A stretch of 64,000 bases of DNA from JASLBX01 sp035762665 (GCA_035762665.1 DASTNZ010000236.1:1-64000), one strand, 5' to 3'. Counted from the stretch's first letter, positions 32,797 through 41,412 are shown. The notes: generated by a model from the sequence alone, not told the origin. Numbers and translations: made by a program.

Positions 32797-35564
32797 CGCG
32801 CCTCGGCCCGGCTCGGATGTTCAGGCGGCAGGTGATGGCGGACAAGGGTGCTGCGATCACTGTCGCGATCGTGGTCCTCGTTGTCGCGGCGCTACTGGCG
32901 GCGTGGCCGCGGGCCATCGAGCAGATGTTCACCGACGAACTTCACGAGCGGATCACGCAGAGCGCACCCGGCGCCCGCGACGTTTCTGGGCGGGCCACGC
33001 TGTTCAGCCCGTGGGGCCCTGGTGCCGAGGTCCCGGCCGCCGATGTCCATCCCCACCTCACCGCCCGGCTCTCCGAGATCAGGGAGAGCGCCGCCCCACT
33101 TACCCGCTCGGTCCTGAGCGAACCCGCCTACCAGCTGGTCGACGCGACCCGGCAGGTCATCGATCACATTCCGGAGGAGATTACCTTCGTCGAACTGACC
33201 CTGCTCGCCGATCCGGCGTATGCCGACCGCATCGAGCTCGTCGACGGTGCTCTTCCAGCTGGTGTGACCATAGACGAGACATCGGCGCCACTCGAGACGG
33301 AAGACCCCGTTCTTGCCGGGGCAGACCTTCGAACCAGGGTCATCGACATCGCGCTGTCGGAGCCGGCCGCGGAGCGGCTCGAGTGGCCGGTGGGCCAGGT
33401 GCGGTCGCTGGAACTGGATGGGCAGTTCCCGTTGCCCCGGCAGGTCCGGCTCACCGGCACCTTCGAAGCGGTCGATCCGGCTGACGGCTACTGGTCGCAC
33501 AGCGTAGGTGTACTGAAGCCGTTCGAGGTCACCGATCCCGATGCGGGCACCACCGTCACGGCCCGGGCGTTCATCGAACCCGACGCGCTGTTGAGCGCCT
33601 TCAACTTCGTGTTCGATCTCCACGCGTGGTACCAGCTCGACGGTTCGCAGCTCGTGGCGGCCGACGCCCCGGTTCTGCGGGACGAGTTGAGCCGGCTGCG
33701 GAGCGCGGCGACCCGGATCGGGCTCACCGAGGAGGTCGAGCAAGACAACGTGGCCGAGCCGATTCGGCTCGGTACCGCCACCATCGACACTCTCGATGAG
33801 CTGGCAGCACAGCAGGCGAGCGCCACCGCGCTACTCGCGCTGGTCGCCGCCGGCCCGCTGGGGGTGGCGCTGGCCGTGCTGGCCCTGGGCGCGAAGCTGG
33901 TCGTCGAACGGCGCCGCCGCGCGATGGCGTTGATCACGGCCAGGGGCGCTGCCGGCCGGCAACTGCGCATCCTGCTCGCCGTCGAAGGTGCACTCCTCGG
34001 CGTGCCCGCCGCTGTAGTCGCAGTGGTGTTGGTCGCCAGGTACATTCCGGGCGACGGCGGGTTCGCAGGGTACGTGTTACCGCTCTTGGTAGGCATCGCT
34101 CCAGCGGCCCTGTTGCCCTGGCTGGCCAGGCCATCAAGCATGCGAGCACAGCGCCGCGACGCGGGCACTCGGCGCCGGGCTTGGCTGCGCTGGACGCTGG
34201 ATGCGCTGGTTGTCGGTGGCGCCGCCGCGTCCTGGGTTGTACTCAACCGGCGCGGTCTGGCCAGTGGAGACGCGGACGCCGGGGTGAACCCGCTGCTCGC
34301 GGTGGCACCGCTGCTGCTCGCCCTGGCGGTGTGCGTGCTGGTGCTGCGTGTCTATCCGTTACCCGTTGCGGCGCTCAGCCGGGCAATGCGCGGTCGCAAA
34401 GGCGTCATCGGGTTCGTCGGCAGTGCGCGCGCGATCCGCGACCCAGCCGCCGGGCTGGCGCCAGTGCTGGCCCTGGTAGTGGGGCTATCGGTCGCCGTGT
34501 TCTCCACCGTGCTGTGGTCCACGACCCACGCCGGCGCCGAGTCCACGTCCTACCTCGACGTGGGTGCGGACCTGCGGGCCACCGGCCCGGCGATCGGCGA
34601 CGAGCAGATCGAAGCGCTCGAGAGCATCCCAGGCGTGGTGGCGGCGGTCGCGCTGGGTGAGGAAGGCGGGCGTGAGGTCACCGTGGGCCACCGGACCATC
34701 ACGGCCGACGTCTACGTCGCGGACACTGTGCGGCTGGCCCAGGTCCAGTTCGCCGTCGACAGTGGCCTCGTGGCCAGCGATGAGCTGCGCTCCCGTACCC
34801 CGACGGGTGCGATACCCGCCGTCGTGTCGGCCGACCTGGCCGAGCCCGGCGAGGATGGAACGATCGCCATGCACACCGGCGTAGAAATCACCGTGGCCGC
34901 CGTCGCGGACCGGATGGCCGGAATCGGCTCGGCGGGCCGGGCGTGGATTCTCCTCGACCGTGCCGCCATCGAATCCGGGCTCGGCCCTGATCGGCTGCGG
35001 CCCATGCGGACGGCCCTCATTCGCACCGACGGTGCCGCCGTCGATCCGGCGCTCATCCTCGCCGAGCTGTCGCCTGACACGGAGGTCAGCGCGGCCGCCG
35101 ACGTTTTCGCGACGGTGCGGGCGGGAGCGGTCGGTAGCGGATTGACCAACTCGTTCGCCACTGCTGCGGTGGTCGTCGGGGTCCTGGCCGCCGCCGCGGT
35201 GGTCCTCACCATGGTCATCGGCGCGCCGGCCCGGGGGCGGCTGTTCTCTCAGTTGCGGACGCTCGGCCTGTCCGGCCGGCAGGCCCAGGGCATCGCAGCC
35301 TGGGAAATGGCGCCACTAGCGTTGTCCGCCGTCGTGTTCGGGACGGCGCTCGGACTCGGCATCCCATGGCTGGTGTTCTCGGCCATCGACCTACGACCCC
35401 TGACCGGTGCGGCCACTCAACCGGCGGTGACCATCGACTGGTCGTTGGTCGGAGTGGCGGCGGGGTCTTTCGTGCTCATCGTCGTGATCGCGGTGGCCGT
35501 TGCAACGGCCGCGAGCCGCCGGCTGCGGCTTGGTGCCGTCCTACGGGTGGGGGAGGAGTTATGA
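32793..35564 (+). CDS. Very large FtsX-like ABC permease, subunit 2
   Basis: This 923-residue protein has the same plan as its neighbour: one N-terminal helix (ITVAIVVLVVAALLAAWPRA), an external domain of about 300 residues, a central helical block (about 340-610, including the coupling segment VVERRRRAMALITARGAAGR), a second external domain, and a C-terminal FtsX module (FSQLRTLGLSGRQAQGIAAW). Overlapping stop and start codons join it to both neighbours. The two permeases differ in sequence, so they probably form a heterodimer with the two different ATPases that follow. The substrate is unknown. Confidence 0.87.
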   Translation: MTRLGPARMFRRQVMADKGAAITVAIVVLVVAALLAAWPRAIEQMFTDELHERITQSAPGARDVSGRATLFSPWGPGAEVPAADVHPHLTARLSEIRESAAPLTRSVLSEPAYQLVDATRQVIDHIPEEITFVELTLLADPAYADRIELVDGALPAGVTIDETSAPLETEDPVLAGADLRTRVIDIALSEPAAERLEWPVGQVRSLELDGQFPLPRQVRLTGTFEAVDPADGYWSHSVGVLKPFEVTDPDAGTTVTARAFIEPDALLSAFNFVFDLHAWYQLDGSQLVAADAPVLRDELSRLRSAATRIGLTEEVEQDNVAEPIRLGTATIDTLDELAAQQASATALLALVAAGPLGVALAVLALGAKLVVERRRRAMALITARGAAGRQLRILLAVEGALLGVPAAVVAVVLVARYIPGDGGFAGYVLPLLVGIAPAALLPWLARPSSMRAQRRDAGTRRRAWLRWTLDALVVGGAAASWVVLNRRGLASGDADAGVNPLLAVAPLLLALAVCVLVLRVYPLPVAALSRAMRGRKGVIGFVGSARAIRDPAAGLAPVLALVVGLSVAVFSTVLWSTTHAGAESTSYLDVGADLRATGPAIGDEQIEALESIPGVVAAVALGEEGGREVTVGHRTITADVYVADTVRLAQVQFAVDSGLVASDELRSRTPTGAIPAVVSADLAEPGEDGTIAMHTGVEITVAAVADRMAGIGSAGRAWILLDRAAIESGLGPDRLRPMRTALIRTDGAAVDPALILAELSPDTEVSAAADVFATVRAGAVGSGLTNSFATAAVVVGVLAAAAVVLTMVIGAPARGRLFSQLRTLGLSGRQAQGIAAWEMAPLALSAVVFGTALGLGIPWLVFSAIDLRPLTGAATQPAVTIDWSLVGVAAGSFVLIVVIAVAVATAASRRLRLGAVLRVGEEL

Positions 35565-36502
35565 CCGTCACAGCGGAGGCGCACATCAGCTGTGAGAGCC
35601 TGGTACGCATCTTCAAAGCGGACGGGGTGGAGGTGCAGGCGCTGCAGGGCCTGGAACTGCTGGTCGACCGCGGCGAGATGGTCGCGTTGATCGGCGCGTC
35701 CGGTTCGGGCAAGTCCACGCTGCTCAACATCCTGGCGGGGTTGGACACGCCCACCGCCGGCACTGCTGTCGTCGCTGGTCACGACCTGCTCGCGATGAAG
35801 CGCTCCGAACGGCTGGCCTACCAGCGGCACACCATCGGATTCGTCTGGCAGGAGACGTCTCGCAACCTTCTGCCGTACCTGACGGCTGCTGAGAACGTGG
35901 CGGTCCCGATGGTCGTGGCGAGGACGCACCGGGGTCGCGCACGCGCCGCCCGGGTCGCCGAGCTGCTCGAGCTGTTCGGCGTCGCAAACTGCCGAGACCG
36001 CAGGCCGCGCGAGATGTCTGGCGGAGAGCAGCAGCGCGTCGCTATCGCCACGGCCGTGGCCAATTCACCGGAGGTGCTACTGGCCGACGAGCCGACCGGT
36101 GAACTCGACGAGTCGACCTCCGATGACGTCCTTGCGGCGATGGAGCACGCGAACGCCGAGCTCGGCGTCACCGTTCTGGTGGTCACGCACGACCCGCTGG
36201 TGTCGCAACACGTGCGGCGCACCCTCCAGATCCGCGACGGGCGTACGTCCACCGAGGTGCTGCGCCGGCGTGCGGTGGACGAGGACGGCGAGGAACGGCA
36301 CGTCCACGAGGAGTTCGCTGTGCTCGACCGGGCAGGCCGGCTACAGCTGCCAGGGGAGTTCACCTCTGCGCTGGACATGCGCGACCGGGTCCGGCTGGCC
36401 CTCGAACCCGACCACATCGGCGTGTGGCCCGATGCCGCCAGGGCGAGCAATGGTGGCGGACGCGACACCGCCTCCGCCGGCAAGGAGAGCGCCGATGGCT
36501 GA
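35561..36502 (+). CDS. ABC ATPase with C-terminal AbrB-like hairpin domain
   Basis: Residues 1-225 are a LolD/MacB-type ATPase: Walker A GASGSGKSTL near residue 45, SGGEQQRVAIA near 152, Walker B VLLADEPTGELDE near 175 and H-loop VVTHD. The last 90 residues are extra. Residues about 248-288 read FAVLDRAGRLQLPGEFTSAL followed by DMRDRVRLALEPDHIGVWPD. This matches the swapped-hairpin pattern of AbrB/MazE proteins (D-x-x-GR-x-x-x-P-x-E, then L-x-x-x-D, then D-x-I-x-V). A DNA-binding-type hairpin on a transporter ATPase is unusual; it may bind DNA or serve for dimerisation. The ATG overlaps the permease stop (ATGA). Confidence 0.85.
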   Translation: MTVTAEAHISCESLVRIFKADGVEVQALQGLELLVDRGEMVALIGASGSGKSTLLNILAGLDTPTAGTAVVAGHDLLAMKRSERLAYQRHTIGFVWQETSRNLLPYLTAAENVAVPMVVARTHRGRARAARVAELLELFGVANCRDRRPREMSGGEQQRVAIATAVANSPEVLLADEPTGELDESTSDDVLAAMEHANAELGVTVLVVTHDPLVSQHVRRTLQIRDGRTSTEVLRRRAVDEDGEERHVHEEFAVLDRAGRLQLPGEFTSALDMRDRVRLALEPDHIGVWPDAARASNGGGRDTASAGKESADG

Positions 36503-37184
36503 TACCACTCTTCGAGCCGTGGACGTGACTCGGACCTACGGGTCGGGACGCACCGAGGTTCACGCGTGCCGTTCGGTCGGCCTGGCGGTTTCCGCGGGCG
36601 AACTGTTGGTCGTCAAGGGGCCCTCCGGTTCGGGCAAGACAACGTTGTTGAACCTGCTTGGCGGGCTCGACCGTCCCACGTCCGGCCGGGTATTCCTGGA
36701 CAGCGCCGAACTGTCCGCCATGACGGAGAACCAGCTGGTGTACATCCGCCGGCGGCGAATCGGGTACGTGTTCCAGTCGTTCGGCCTTATACCGATCCTG
36801 TCCGCCGCGGAGAACATCGAGGTGCCGCTGCGGCTGCTGGGAACGCGACCCGACGTACGCACCGAACGCGTGGCCGAGCTGCTCGAGATGGTCGGCCTGA
36901 GAGGGCACGCGGAGCAGCGGCCGTACGAGCTTTCCGGCGGACAGCAGCAGCGAGTGGCCATCGCGCGGGCGCTCGCCTCTGATCCGGACGTTCTGATCGC
37001 TGACGAGCCGACTGGCCAGCTCGACCTGCAGACGGGCCGGGCGGTCATGGACCTGATCCGCGACCTGGTCCACGAGCGTGGCATGACCGCCGTCGTCGCC
37101 ACCCACGACCCGGTGCTGATGGACCGGGCCGATCGAGTGCTCGAGTTGCGGGACGGCAGGCTCGCCGCGCCGGCCGTCGCCTAG
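36495..37184 (+). CDS. ABC ATPase, LolD/MacB type
   Basis: This 229-residue ATPase has Walker A GPSGSGKTTL near residue 42, Q-loop VFQSFGLIPILSAAENIEVP, signature LSGGQQQRVAIA, Walker B VLIADEPTGQLD and H-loop VVATHD. It is of normal length without the extension found on its neighbour. The ATG lies eight bases inside the preceding gene, after AAGGAGAG. It closes the four-gene operon. A short hairpin (CTAGG/CCTAG, 37182-37198) marks the junction with the converging zinc-ribbon gene. Confidence 0.9.
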   Translation: MADTTLRAVDVTRTYGSGRTEVHACRSVGLAVSAGELLVVKGPSGSGKTTLLNLLGGLDRPTSGRVFLDSAELSAMTENQLVYIRRRRIGYVFQSFGLIPILSAAENIEVPLRLLGTRPDVRTERVAELLEMVGLRGHAEQRPYELSGGQQQRVAIARALASDPDVLIADEPTGQLDLQTGRAVMDLIRDLVHERGMTAVVATHDPVLMDRADRVLELRDGRLAAPAVA

Positions 37185-37193
37185 GGCGGAGAC

Positions 37194-37355
37194 CTAGACC
37201 AGGACCGCGGTTCGCACGTCGGACGGTTGCCCGCCCGCAACTACCAGGGCGGCGTCGCACCCCGTGCATGCGTACTCGGTGGACTCGGAATCGGGCACCA
37301 GCACGAACTCGCGCACCGAAGCGCACCCGGCGCACCACTGCTGCGTGGTCTCCAT
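37194..37355 (-). CDS. Small zinc-ribbon-like protein
   Basis: This 53-residue peptide contains two Cys pairs, WCAGC near residue 7 and YACTGC near residue 28, spaced like a zinc ribbon, with the rest acidic. Function unknown. The ATG is chosen because the Cys-rich region starts just after it; a GGAG is present but only one base from the ATG, which is unusually close. It is divergent from ku across 165 bases and faces the ABC operon. Confidence 0.6.
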   Translation of the reverse strand: METTQQWCAGCASVREFVLVPDSESTEYACTGCDAALVVAGGQPSDVRTAVLV

Positions 37356-37520
37356 GCTCCGACCATGCCAAACCGGCCTGAGATGCTGGGGGAGGCACGC
37401 CGACCCTCCGGCAACCCGTTCTGGGCTCGCTGGCCTGGTGCCGGTGCGGTTCGGAGGCCAAACCCCTGGCCAGCGGAGCCGGTTTCGGGGGATGATCGGC
37501 TGTGACGGAAGGAGCGCACG

Positions 37521-38363
37521 ATGCAGACGGTGTGGAAAGGGTCGATCTCGTTCGGCCTCGTGTCGATTCCCGTCCGCCTCGTGGCGGCGACCGAGGAGAA
37601 GGACGTCCGGTTCCGCCAGGTCCACGCGGCGGACGGCGGACGGATCCGGTACAAGCGCGTATGCGACGCCTGCGGCAATGAGGTGGCCTACGCAGACATC
37701 GCCAAGGGTTATGAGCTGCCAGGCGGCGACATCGTCGTCCTCACCGAGGAGGACCTCTCGGATCTGCCCATCTCGTCGAGCAAAGTCGTCGAGGTGATGG
37801 CATTCGTGCCGTTCTCCGAGATCGATCCGACCGGCCTGTCCCGCGCGTACTACGCCGAGCCTAGCGGTGACGCCAAGCCGTACGTGCTGCTGCGCGACGT
37901 GATGGAGCGGGCCGACCGGGTGGCGATCGTGAAGATCTCGCTGCGCACCAGGGAGCGGCTAGCCGTGCTTCGGGCGCGCGAGGGCGTGCTGGTGGTGCAG
38001 ACGATGCTGTGGCCGGACGAGGTCCGGCAGGCCGACTTCGGCTTCCTGGAGGACGAGCCGACCGTACGGCCGCAGGAACTGCAGATGGCCGAGTCGTTCG
38101 TCGAGGCCATGGGTGGAGATTTCGATCCCGATGAGTACGTCGACGAGTACCGCGCGGCGTTGCTCGACGTGGTCGAGGCCAAGGTCGAGGGAGCCGAGAT
38201 CACCAAGGCACCCGAGATCGCGCCGGACGAGGGCAAGGTCGTCGACCTGATGGAGGCGCTGCGGCGAAGCGTCGCCGAAGCGAAGAAGAAGCGCGGCGAG
38301 GCCGAGGAAACGGCCGCCAAGAAGCCCGCGAAAAAGGCGGCAGCCAAGCGCAAGTCCGCGTGA
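37521..38363 (+). CDS. ku: Non-homologous end-joining protein Ku
   Basis: Bacterial Ku is a homodimeric ring that holds DNA ends and recruits LigD. The 280-residue protein begins MQTVWKGSISFGLVSIPVRL, the invariant family N-terminus, and carries the Ku bridge and core (PYVLLRDVMERADRVAIVKI, LAVLRAREGVLVVQTMLWPD). The C-terminal 40 residues are Lys/Ala-rich (KKPAKKAAAKRKSA), a tail known to bind DNA in related proteins. ATG after GGAAGGAG. No ligD is in the window. Repeat copy B begins six bases after the stop. Confidence 0.95.
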   Translation: MQTVWKGSISFGLVSIPVRLVAATEEKDVRFRQVHAADGGRIRYKRVCDACGNEVAYADIAKGYELPGGDIVVLTEEDLSDLPISSSKVVEVMAFVPFSEIDPTGLSRAYYAEPSGDAKPYVLLRDVMERADRVAIVKISLRTRERLAVLRAREGVLVVQTMLWPDEVRQADFGFLEDEPTVRPQELQMAESFVEAMGGDFDPDEYVDEYRAALLDVVEAKVEGAEITKAPEIAPDEGKVVDLMEALRRSVAEAKKKRGEAEETAAKKPAKKAAAKRKSA

Positions 38364-38368
38364 CGTTT

Positions 38369-38427
38369 GATCACGTTCGGCAGGCGGCCCGACGTACCTA
38401 CATGCATGCAGACCTGTAGCTTCGTGG
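38369..38427. repeat. Convergent-end repeat, copy B
   Basis: GATCACGTTCGGCAGG at 38369-38384 is identical to the core of copy A, and the next 40 bases align with copy A at roughly three quarters of positions (shared GACGTACC or CACGTACC, GCAGRCCTG). The second palindromic arm of copy A is absent here; a separate hairpin follows at 38436. Confidence 0.75.
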
Positions 38428-38435
38428 CTAAGCCT

Positions 38436-38451
38436 GGTGGGCGGACCCACC
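38436..38451. terminator. Hairpin between ku and the Nudix gene
   Basis: GGTGGG pairs with CCCACC around a CGGA tetraloop between the converging genes, directly downstream of repeat copy B. Confidence 0.55.
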
Positions 38452-38482
38452 TTGATGTGGCGCTGCGGAGGCGACGGTCAGG

Positions 38483-39355
38483 CTAGGGCAAGGCGTCGAG
38501 GACGGCGCTTGGGCCGACCACAGCCGCGCCCGCGTTCTGTAGCCGGCCGCGCAGCTCGCGATCGGCCGTGACCGCAATGATGTGGTCGTCCGGACGCTCG
38601 GCCACCTGCGCGGCGGCCAACTCGGTGAGCAACTGATCGCCGTCCCGCTCAGCAGCGTGGACTTCTACACCGGTCGCGGGTGGCAGTCGGCGCGCCTGGC
38701 CTTCCACCACGAGATGCACCTCCGGCCACCACGCAGCACCCGGCAGGCCCAGCGCGCCCGCAGGCAGACCGTCCCGAGCCGCACCCGCGATCTGGTCGCG
38801 GAGTCTCGTCGCAGCACCCAACCGGTCGTGCCACCACCCATCGGGGCGGGAGCCCATCACGTTGGCGACGTCGACGAGCAGTACCAGCCGACGTGGCGCG
38901 TGAGCGTGCAGGTGGGACCAGGCAGCCGCGAAACCCGGATGAAGGGGCAGGTCGGTGACCTTGTCGACCGGCACCCACCGGATGTCCTTGCTCTCCGGAT
39001 CCGACGGTCGTGCTGGAACCCGATATGGCACGTGTCCCACGACCGTCGTGTAGGACCAGGTTTGATGATCGTCCACCCACGTGTGGGACAGCGTGACGTC
39101 GTTCGGGCGGACCGCCGCCTCCTCTTCGGCCTCGCGCAGCGCCGCTGCCGTTGCCGGTTCGGCTGACGAACGCGCGCCGCCGGGAACACCCCAGGTCCCG
39201 CCGTGGTGGCTCCACTCGGCGCGATGTTGCAGCAGCGCCGCTCCGTCCGCGGCGATCAGCAGCAAGCCCGCTGCGCCGAACCGCCCCCAATGGCGGTGGC
39301 CACACGCACAGGTGACCCAGCCGTCCCCGTCAGTCCGATGCAGCAGTCTCACCAT
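38483..39355 (-). CDS. Nudix hydrolase fused to a NYN/PIN-like domain
   Basis: Residues 1-145 are a Nudix domain preceded by a CACGHRHWG motif that looks like a metal-binding knuckle. The Nudix box GGARSSAEPATAAALREAEEEA (two adjoining parts, GGARSSAE and REAEEEA) fits G-x5-E-x7-R-E-x-x-E-E closely. Residues 155-290 (RRLVLLVDVANVMGSRPDGW, then HIIAVTADRELRGRLQNAGA) resemble a NYN/PIN nuclease with Asp residues at the expected metal positions. The pairing suggests processing of nucleotide-linked ends, such as RNA 5' caps, but this is inference. The ATG lies within the end of the DUF6328 gene, so the two are coupled. Confidence 0.82.
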   Translation of the reverse strand: MVRLLHRTDGDGWVTCACGHRHWGRFGAAGLLLIAADGAALLQHRAEWSHHGGTWGVPGGARSSAEPATAAALREAEEEAAVRPNDVTLSHTWVDDHQTWSYTTVVGHVPYRVPARPSDPESKDIRWVPVDKVTDLPLHPGFAAAWSHLHAHAPRRLVLLVDVANVMGSRPDGWWHDRLGAATRLRDQIAGAARDGLPAGALGLPGAAWWPEVHLVVEGQARRLPPATGVEVHAAERDGDQLLTELAAAQVAERPDDHIIAVTADRELRGRLQNAGAAVVGPSAVLDALP

Positions 39356-39842
39356 TCGAGGTTCTCACGGTCGGGCCTCGGCGCCGCAAGATAAAGGGCA
39401 CTACGTACCAGAACACGGCGAACCAGCCGATGACGCCAGCGACGACAACGACCGTGACGGGACGAGGTAGTACGACGTCCAGGGCGAGCAGCAAGGCGCC
39501 CGCCACGGCCATCAGCATCAGCAGCAGGCCGCCCACCGCCATCCGGGCGGCGGCCTGCACCATCTCGGGCCGGAGCTTACGCCGAAAAACCAGCCGGTGG
39601 ACCGACACGGGCGCGATGAGCAGTCCGGCGGACATGGCGGTGACCACCAAGGTGACTGCGAAGACAATGTGGGAGTAGGTGTCAGCATCCTGGAACGGCT
39701 GGCTGAACGCGACGACGAGCAGGAAGGCGAACAGGATCTGGATGCCGGTCTGGGCAACCCGGAGCTCCTGGAGCAGCTCCATCCAGTGACGGTCGAGCTG
39801 CTCGACCTCATTCTCATCACGCGTGTACCGGCGATCGGCCAT
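39330..39842 (-). CDS. DUF6328 family membrane protein
   Basis: This 170-residue protein has the family N-terminus HWMELLQELRVAQTGIQILF and four membrane helices: FAFLLVVAFSQPF, IVFAVTLVVTAMSAGLLIAP, MAVGGLLLMLMAVAGALLLA and VTVVVVAGVIGWFAVFWYVV. Function unknown. ATG 39842 follows ATAGGGG on the minus strand; a GTG seven codons upstream is the alternative. Overlaps the Nudix gene start by 26 bases. Confidence 0.8.
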   Translation of the reverse strand: MADRRYTRDENEVEQLDRHWMELLQELRVAQTGIQILFAFLLVVAFSQPFQDADTYSHIVFAVTLVVTAMSAGLLIAPVSVHRLVFRRKLRPEMVQAAARMAVGGLLLMLMAVAGALLLALDVVLPRPVTVVVVAGVIGWFAVFWYVVPFILRRRGPTVRTSNGETAASD

Positions 39843-39964
39843 GCCCCTATCCTGCTCGATCACGACACCAAAGTGGCCGCTCCCTAACCGTGTCGCTTGG
39901 CAGCCCGACGAGGTGGAACCCCCGTGATGGGTGCACCCACCGTCGTTGGGCAGGCTGGGCGCCC

Positions 39965-40561
39965 ATGGAGTTCCAGGAAGTCGTCGAGCGCCGGCGCATG
40001 GTGCGCAACTTCGATCCGCATCCGGTCGACCCCGCCGTCGTCGAGCGCGTGCTTACCAACGCTCTGCACGCACCCTCCGCAGGTTTCAGCCAGGGATGGG
40101 CGTTCTTGGTGCTCGACACCCCAGCAGACGTCGAGCGGTTCTGGTCGGCAACTACGCCTTCAGGCGAGGGCACCGACATGTGGTCCGAAGGCATGCGGCG
40201 GGCACCTGTGATCATCGTGCCGTTGTCCTGCAAGCGCGCGTACCTCGACCGGTATGCGAAGCCGGACAAGGGCTGGATCGACCGGGACGAGAGTCGCTGG
40301 CCCGCGCCGTACTGGGACATCGATACCGGGATGGCCGCTCTGCTGATGCTGCTGACCGTCACTGATGAGCGCCTTGGCGGATGCTTTTTCGGGATCCCGC
40401 CGGAGCAGATCCCGCCGTTTCGCGGTGAGTTCGGTGTGCCTGATGACTACAACCCGATCGGGGCGATCGCAGTCGGCCACCGTGCGCCGGATCGCCGCTC
40501 GCCGTCGCTCAAGCGCGGCCGGCGGCCGACCTCGGCGGTGGTCCACCGCGGCCGGTGGTGA
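39965..40561 (+). CDS. Nitroreductase family protein
   Basis: This 198-residue flavoprotein-type protein starts MEFQEVVERRRMVRNFDPHP, the RRMVR segment that binds FMN phosphate, has LHAPSAGFSQGWAFLVLD near residue 36 and ends GHRAPDRRSPSLKRGRRP. Substrates of this family include nitroaromatics, quinones and flavin itself. ATG start; a GGGTGCACCC palindrome lies 27 bases upstream at 39929-39938 and could be an operator. It is divergent from DUF6328. Confidence 0.85.
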   Translation: MEFQEVVERRRMVRNFDPHPVDPAVVERVLTNALHAPSAGFSQGWAFLVLDTPADVERFWSATTPSGEGTDMWSEGMRRAPVIIVPLSCKRAYLDRYAKPDKGWIDRDESRWPAPYWDIDTGMAALLMLLTVTDERLGGCFFGIPPEQIPPFRGEFGVPDDYNPIGAIAVGHRAPDRRSPSLKRGRRPTSAVVHRGRW

Positions 40562-40663
40562 TGCTGGACGACCTCATGAAATCCCAACAGGGAGCGGTGG
40601 CGTCCGGCATCGCCGCCGTGCTGCCGAGGTCGTCACGGAAGCGAATGGCGGAATGGCGGCAGG

Positions 40664-40942
40664 TCAGCCGGCCCGCACTCCGTACCGCTCCGCCGCCCGG
40701 GCCCGTGCCCTGGCCGCCTCGACCTCGCGGTCCCGAGGCGGCGCCTTCGTGACGAGGCTGCCGAGCAGTGTGCGCGTGGCTTCCGCAACGGCATCAATGG
40801 CCACCGCGAAGGCCTCGGCGTTGGCGGCAGAAGGTTTCGTCGACCCACTCACCTTGCGGACGTATTGCAGCGCCGCCGCGCGAACCTCGTCCTCGGTCGC
40901 CGGCGGGTCGAAGTTGTGGAGTACCCGGATGTTCCTGCACAT
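40664..40942 (-). CDS. DUF2277 family protein
   Basis: The 92-residue protein matches DUF2277 from end to end: MCRNIRVLHNFDPPATEDEV at the start, VRKVSGSTKPSAANAEAF in the middle and LVTKAPPRDREVEAARARAR at the end. Function unknown; it is cytoplasmic and helical. I prefer the ATG giving MCRN, the conserved N-terminus, over one four codons upstream. No clear ribosome site for either. Confidence 0.88.
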   Translation of the reverse strand: MCRNIRVLHNFDPPATEDEVRAAALQYVRKVSGSTKPSAANAEAFAVAIDAVAEATRTLLGSLVTKAPPRDREVEAARARARAAERYGVRAG

Positions 40943-40992
40943 GTGAACCAGCATGCCAGCAGCAGCCCCGACGAAGACGGGCCATCCCGGGG

Positions 40993-41412
40993 CTACGCAG
41001 CCGGCAATACTGCGGCCTGCGGCTCATTTGCGTTGGCAGGCACCTGGTCGTGCAGCACCAGCCGGCTGACCTCTAGCGACTGCTCGTAAGGAACCAGGGT
41101 GGGGAAAGCCCTGGTGAGCACGCATCGGCACGCCGAGCACCACGACGACCACCAGCCGACCACTCCGGGTCCTGGCTGGCGCGCTGCGGTTCGAGCGGCC
41201 AGCGCCCGCAGGTTCGGCACAGTCTCCGCGAACCGGCCCAGCTCGACCGCGAGATCGGCGTGGGCCAAGGCGGCGACGACGCGGCGTTCGCCTGCTGCCA
41301 CGGCTGCCGGGGTGTTCGCCCGCGGCACGTGCTCGAATGACCCGGTCTGGCAACCGGTGTCGTTTCGCACCTCGGCGGTGGTGATGTTCAGAACAGCAGC
41401 GCTGCCTGCCAT
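40993..41412 (-). CDS. Hypothetical protein, uncertain
   Basis: This 139-residue reading frame has about 80 percent GC at third positions and no competing frame on the other strand, so it may be real. I recognise no family. Features visible: MAGSAAVLNITTAEVRNDTG at the start, a Cys/Trp-rich stretch WWSSWCSACRCVL near residue 87, and a helical middle section. The WCSAC resembles a thioredoxin CxxC but the surroundings do not. The frame is open upstream to 41697, inside the MerR gene. It fills the space between DUF2277 and the divergent MerR gene. Confidence 0.4.
   Translation of the reverse strand: MAGSAAVLNITTAEVRNDTGCQTGSFEHVPRANTPAAVAAGERRVVAALAHADLAVELGRFAETVPNLRALAARTAARQPGPGVVGWWSSWCSACRCVLTRAFPTLVPYEQSLEVSRLVLHDQVPANANEPQAAVLPAA

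Noticed and set aside
40993..41412. Calling the orphan frame a thioredoxin
   Set aside because: Only WCSAC matches; the cis-Pro segment and the beta-strand pattern before CxxC are missing.
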